A program made the translations under genes and the position numbers. A stretch of 64,000 nt of DNA from Caulobacter segnis (GTDB lineage: Bacteria; Pseudomonadota; Alphaproteobacteria; Caulobacterales; Caulobacteraceae). Below the pieces are notes generated by a model. That model did not search any database, was not told the DNA's origin, and worked only from the letters and a program-made list of their open reading frames with translations. The stretch lies in the NCBI RefSeq assembly GCF_029543125.1, contig NZ_JARQWW010000001.1:434001-498000 (forward strand). Reading direction: 5' to 3'. Positions 60,999 to 64,000 of this stretch are shown here, one piece after another (positions within the stretch are counted from its first letter, which is position 1; the number at the start of each line of letters is the position of its first letter).

Positions 60999-61694
60999 AT
61001 GAACATCGGCATCCTCGAGACCGGCGGCCCGCCGGATGATCTGGCCGGCCGCTTCGGCGGCTATGGCGACATGATGCGCCGCATGCTCGGCCCGTCCTTC
61101 AGCGCAACGACCTACAATGTGCGCGCCGGCGAGCTGCCCGCCGACGGCAAGGAACGTGACGCCTGGCTGGTCACGGGATCGGCCGCCGGCGTCTATGATT
61201 CCGACCCCTGGATCGCCGATCTGAAAACCTTCCTGCGGGACGCCTCGGGCGCCGCGCCCATGGTCGGCATCTGTTTCGGCCATCAGATCATGGCCGAGGC
61301 CTTCGGCGGAGAGGTGATCAAGTCACCCAAGGGCTGGGGCGTGGGGCTGCACACCTATGCGGTTCAGGACGCTCAGCCCTGGATGGACGACGCCGCGCCC
61401 ATCCGGCTTTCGGTGTCGCATCAGGATCAGGTCATCGCCCTGCCGCCCGGCGCGCGCGTTGCCGCCGCCAGTGACTTCACGCCCCTGGCCATGCTTGCCT
61501 ATCGGGAACGCCGCGCCCTATCGCTTCAGGCGCATCCGGAGTTCGAGGCGGCCTATACCCGCGCCCTGATCGAGAGCCGTCGGGGATCGCGCATCGATGA
61601 GGCCTTCGCGGACCAGGCCATCGCCTCGCTGGAGGGCGAGGACGACCGCCTACGTGTTGCCGGCTGGCTTCGGCGGTTCCTGACCACAGCCTGA
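60999..61694 (+). CDS. Class I glutamine amidotransferase-like protein
   Basis: 231 aa. The catalytic triad is visible: Cys in VGICFGHQIMAEAFGG near residue 91, and His and Glu in LQAHPEFEAAY near residue 178. It resembles GuaA-type stand-alone amidotransferases and gamma-glutamyl hydrolases of polyamine or purine pathways; substrate unknown. It follows opgH by 31 bases. Confidence 0.9.
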   Translation: MNIGILETGGPPDDLAGRFGGYGDMMRRMLGPSFSATTYNVRAGELPADGKERDAWLVTGSAAGVYDSDPWIADLKTFLRDASGAAPMVGICFGHQIMAEAFGGEVIKSPKGWGVGLHTYAVQDAQPWMDDAAPIRLSVSHQDQVIALPPGARVAAASDFTPLAMLAYRERRALSLQAHPEFEAAYTRALIESRRGSRIDEAFADQAIASLEGEDDRLRVAGWLRRFLTTA

Positions 61695-61704
61695 TCGTTG
61701 AAGC

Positions 61705-62246
61705 TTAGCTGATCTGCGTCACCTCTTCCCAGAACGCGTTAACACCGTCTGGAAGGATTTCGCCACGAACCAGGGCCGCCGCCGCATAGGTGTGGGCGAT
61801 CAGCAGGCGGCGATCAGCTCGCCTGACAGCATGATAGCGGCCATCGACGAGCTCCTCGATATCGGAGCCCGCAAAGTCCGCCGGATTGTGGGTGGCCAAG
61901 AGCACCGCGCCGCCAGCCCATGCCGTCTCCAGCACATGACGGTCTTCTTCGTCCCCCAGGAAAGGACGCCGACACCCCCCAAGGTGAGAGAGGGCCCCTG
62001 TCTAGCGTAGGCGGCGATCGCTTCGATATAGGCGTGCGCCAGTGCTCGATCAGCACCGAGTGCGATGAGAACATCGGATAGGCGGTTCAGCATGCCCCAA
62101 GACACCACCAGAGAAACGGGCCCAAGCGCGCAGGCCCCATCCCTCACCGAGCTCACGAGCCGCTGAGCGGCCGTATCGCTGCGCCCCGATCCGTCGGCTT
62201 TCGCCGCGCCCACCCAGATGTTGAGGTCAAGACAGACGCGCAGCAT
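61705..62246 (-). pseudogene. PIN-domain toxin, frameshifted
   Basis: The first part (LRVCLDLNIWVGAAKADG ... LTLGGVGVLS) has the first PIN aspartate. Near 61960, by a CC/GGGGG run, one base is missing; the next frame continues LGDEEDRHVLETAWAGGAVLLATHNPADF and ends in FWEEVTQIS. Restored length is about 180 aa, normal for this PIN subfamily. The acidic residues of the active site are split across the shift, so the product as read is inactive. A sequencing error is possible. The antitoxin upstream is intact. Confidence 0.78.
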
Positions 62247-62252
62247 GACGCC

Positions 62253-62588
62253 CTAGTCCTTGCGCACGGCCTGCGTCACTGAGGTCATGATCTGATCTTC
62301 CGTCGCGTCCTTGGACATATCGCAAAGAATGCTCCCACCCAGTTGGGCGGAAAGCCTATCGAATTCGCTGTCGAGCAGCCATCGCCCGAGCGCCCAGGCA
62401 GCCTCTTCCGCCGCCTTGTCTCCAGACGCCTCGATTCTTCGCAAAGCGTCACGCGCGCTCGAGGGCAGCCGAAGATACCATCGCAGAGCCGCAGCCGTGA
62501 TCTGCGATGGCTTGCGATCCTCCAGGCGCGCAGTTTCAGAAATACGGTGGGCGATCTCGGCGTCGATGTGAGTCGAAATTGTCGGCAT
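62253..62588 (-). CDS. Ribbon-helix-helix antitoxin (CopG-like)
   Basis: 111 aa. The N terminus PTISTHIDAEIAHRISETARLEDRKPSQITAAALRWYL is a ribbon-helix-helix DNA-binding motif. The remainder is helical and acidic. It ends 6 bases before the PIN toxin ATG, the usual antitoxin-first order. Confidence 0.88.
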   Translation of the reverse strand: MPTISTHIDAEIAHRISETARLEDRKPSQITAAALRWYLRLPSSARDALRRIEASGDKAAEEAAWALGRWLLDSEFDRLSAQLGGSILCDMSKDATEDQIMTSVTQAVRKD

Positions 62589-62598
62589 GAACCACCCT

Positions 62599-62618
62599 TT
62601 CTATAGAAACTATAGAAT
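62599..62618. promoter_or_regulatory. Tandem CTATAG repeats upstream of the antitoxin
   Basis: CTATAGAAA then CTATAGAAT (62601-62618), a 9-base direct repeat whose CTATAG cores are palindromic, within TTCTATAGAA. It lies 11-30 bases before the minus-strand antitoxin start and could serve as the operator and -10 region. The spacing suits tandem ribbon-helix-helix dimers. Confidence 0.6.
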
Positions 62619-62866
62619 ATGTCGGATCGCATGTAAGATCGTGTTGGTTCACGGGTGGGCCTGACGGCGCCACCCTCAACTAGCTGCGCGACCTTTGAGC
62701 AGGTTCAGTAGGACAAAAAGCCCATTCCAGGCTTGCAACCGCCAGCCTTTTTCACGCGGCGCAGCTCCCCGACTAGCGACCCAAGCCTCAAATCGGACGC
62801 TACAGGACTATAAGATTGGCCGCTGTCGTCACAGACGCGCTCCGCTCGCGTTGAACACCCACAAGC

Positions 62867-64000
62867 CTAGCGCTGTGCCTCCGGCAATGGCCCGATATCC
62901 AGCGGATCGCCGCCGCCCAGGGCCCGGTAGAGATCGATGCGGTTGACCGCCGTCTCCAGCTGGATCGCCACCTGCGCCTGCTGGGCGCTGTAGAAGGTGC
63001 GCTGAGCGTCGAGGCTGGACAGGAAGGCGTCAACGCCGCCGCGATAGCGCGCGTCCGCCAGACGATAGCTGTCGGCGGCCGCATCGAGCCGCAGACGCAC
63101 CGCCGCGCCCTGGTCAGCGATCGTGCCGTTGCGGGCCAGCGCGTCAGCCGTCTCGCGGAAGGCGGCCTGGATTGCGCGCTCATAGGTCGCCACCGCCGCC
63201 TCCTGCCGTGCTCGGGCAGCGTCAACACCGGCCAGGCCCGCGCCGGCGCGGAAGAAGGACCAGGTCACGCCCGGCGAGATCGACGAGGTGAAGGCCCGGT
63301 CGGTGAACAGCGAGGACAGGGCGTCGCTGGCGAAGCCACCCGCCCCGGTGATGGAGATGCGCGGGAAGAGCGCGGCGCGCGCGGCGCCGATCTCCGCATT
63401 GGCCGCACGCAGTCCGTACTCGGCCTCGATCACGTCCGGACGATTGAGCAGGACAGTGGAGCTGAGGCCTGCCGCCGGCAGGGCCACGGCGCTGGCCGCA
63501 TCGTCGATGGACGAGGCCAGCAGGCCGGCGTCCACCGGACCGCCGACCAGAAGCTGCAGGGCGTTGACGTCCTGAGCCACCACCGAACGCAGGCGCGCCA
63601 CATCGGCGCGGGCGGTGGCGAGGATGGTTTCGGCCTGGCGAAGATCGGTGCGCGGCGCGACGCCGCCCCGAAGGCGCGCGCTGGTCAGGGAGACGCCGCG
63701 CTCGGCGTTGGCGGCGGTCTCTTCGGCGATCTTCAGCAGGCTCTGGTCAGCCGCATGGTTCAGCCAGGCCTCGGCGATGTCGCCCACCAGGGTCAGGCGG
63801 GTGGCGCGGGCGCCGGCCTCGCTGGCCAGGTAGCGGTTGAGGTCGGCGCGGGCCAGGGAGCGGACGCGGCCGAAGAGATCGACCTCGAAGGCGTTGATCC
63901 CGATCTCCGCCGCATAGCTCTCGCTGTTGCGGTCGACATTGGCGCCGGCGCCGGTCTGACCATTGGCCAGCGACCGGCGCGACGCGGTGTAGCGGCCCGA
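62867..64000 (-). CDS. NodT-family outer-membrane efflux protein (partial)
   Basis: The C-terminal 377 residues are present; the gene continues past base 64000. It reads INAFEVDLFGRVRSLARADLNRYLASEAGARATRLTLVGDI, then LLNRPDVIEAEYGLRAANAEIGAARAALFPRISITGAGGF and TWSFFRAGAGLAGVDAARARQEAAVATYERAIQAAFRE, the TolC/OprM repeat pattern. It forms the outer-membrane duct of an RND-type tripartite pump, which should be encoded upstream beyond the window. Confidence 0.92.
   Translation of the reverse strand, partial: SGRYTASRRSLANGQTGAGANVDRNSESYAAEIGINAFEVDLFGRVRSLARADLNRYLASEAGARATRLTLVGDIAEAWLNHAADQSLLKIAEETAANAERGVSLTSARLRGGVAPRTDLRQAETILATARADVARLRSVVAQDVNALQLLVGGPVDAGLLASSIDDAASAVALPAAGLSSTVLLNRPDVIEAEYGLRAANAEIGAARAALFPRISITGAGGFASDALSSLFTDRAFTSSISPGVTWSFFRAGAGLAGVDAARARQEAAVATYERAIQAAFRETADALARNGTIADQGAAVRLRLDAAADSYRLADARYRGGVDAFLSSLDAQRTFYSAQQAQVAIQLETAVNRIDLYRALGGGDPLDIGPLPEAQR

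Overview
The window is high-GC DNA from an alphaproteobacterium. The best guess is Caulobacterales (Caulobacter, Phenylobacterium or a relative), inferred from gene content: large TonB-dependent receptors inside polysaccharide-utilisation loci, FadR-type uronate regulators, a ManD-type mannonate dehydratase, an EcfG-like general-stress sigma factor and EcfG-type promoters. No rRNA, tRNA, CRISPR array, prophage or intact insertion sequence was found.

Region 1 (1-5.1 kb): a PfkB sugar kinase and class II aldolase operon diverges from a class III aminotransferase, followed by an ABC-F ATPase. Region 2 (4.4-19.6 kb) is a uronate-polymer locus: two paralogous FadR-family regulators, a TonB receptor, an alginate-lyase-family enzyme, GH3, GH2, an unassigned 620-aa lyase-like protein, GH105 and mannonate dehydratase. 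A shared operator, ATTGG-CCTGA-CCAAT and variants, lies in front of most transcription units. Region 3 (19.6-30.1 kb) is a pectin locus: a minus-strand operon runs pectate lyase PL1, pectin methylesterase CE8, GH43-like, GH105, MFS transporter, rhamnose mutarotase, and diverges from a second TonB receptor across two ACCGGT-centred palindromes. Together the two loci would cut acidic polysaccharide outside or in the periplasm, import oligomers through the receptors, remove unsaturated uronyl and neutral sugars, and feed glucuronate through mannonate towards 2-keto-3-deoxygluconate.

Region 4 (30.1-34.8 kb) has a HigBA toxin-antitoxin pair, a second toxin-antitoxin pair whose PIN toxin is frameshifted, a polyprenyl-phosphate sugar transferase and an OafA-type acyltransferase. 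Region 5 (35-58.7 kb) looks like a stress and stationary-phase island. It carries an ATP-dependent DNA ligase, an EcfG-like sigma factor followed by a CBS gene broken by an in-frame TGA, three Crp/Fnr regulators plus a decayed fourth, a tightly overlapping cyanophycin operon (cphA, isoaspartyl peptidase, cphB, a small ORF, a methyltransferase), a lactonase, a hemerythrin, manganese catalase, 3-methyladenine glycosylase, an SDR with a large unassigned alpha-helical protein, and many small membrane or lipoproteins. A textbook EcfG promoter (GGAAC-N17-CGTTT) precedes the cyanophycin operon, and weaker matches precede other small stress genes.

Region 6 (58.9-64 kb) has the glucan glucosyltransferase OpgH, a glutamine amidotransferase, another antitoxin with a frameshifted PIN toxin, and the C-terminal part of a NodT-family outer-membrane efflux protein. 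The strongest candidates for something undescribed are the cyanophycin operon with its built-in methyltransferase, the FadR uronate regulon with its unassigned lyase-like enzyme, and the SDR plus 740-aa protein pair.
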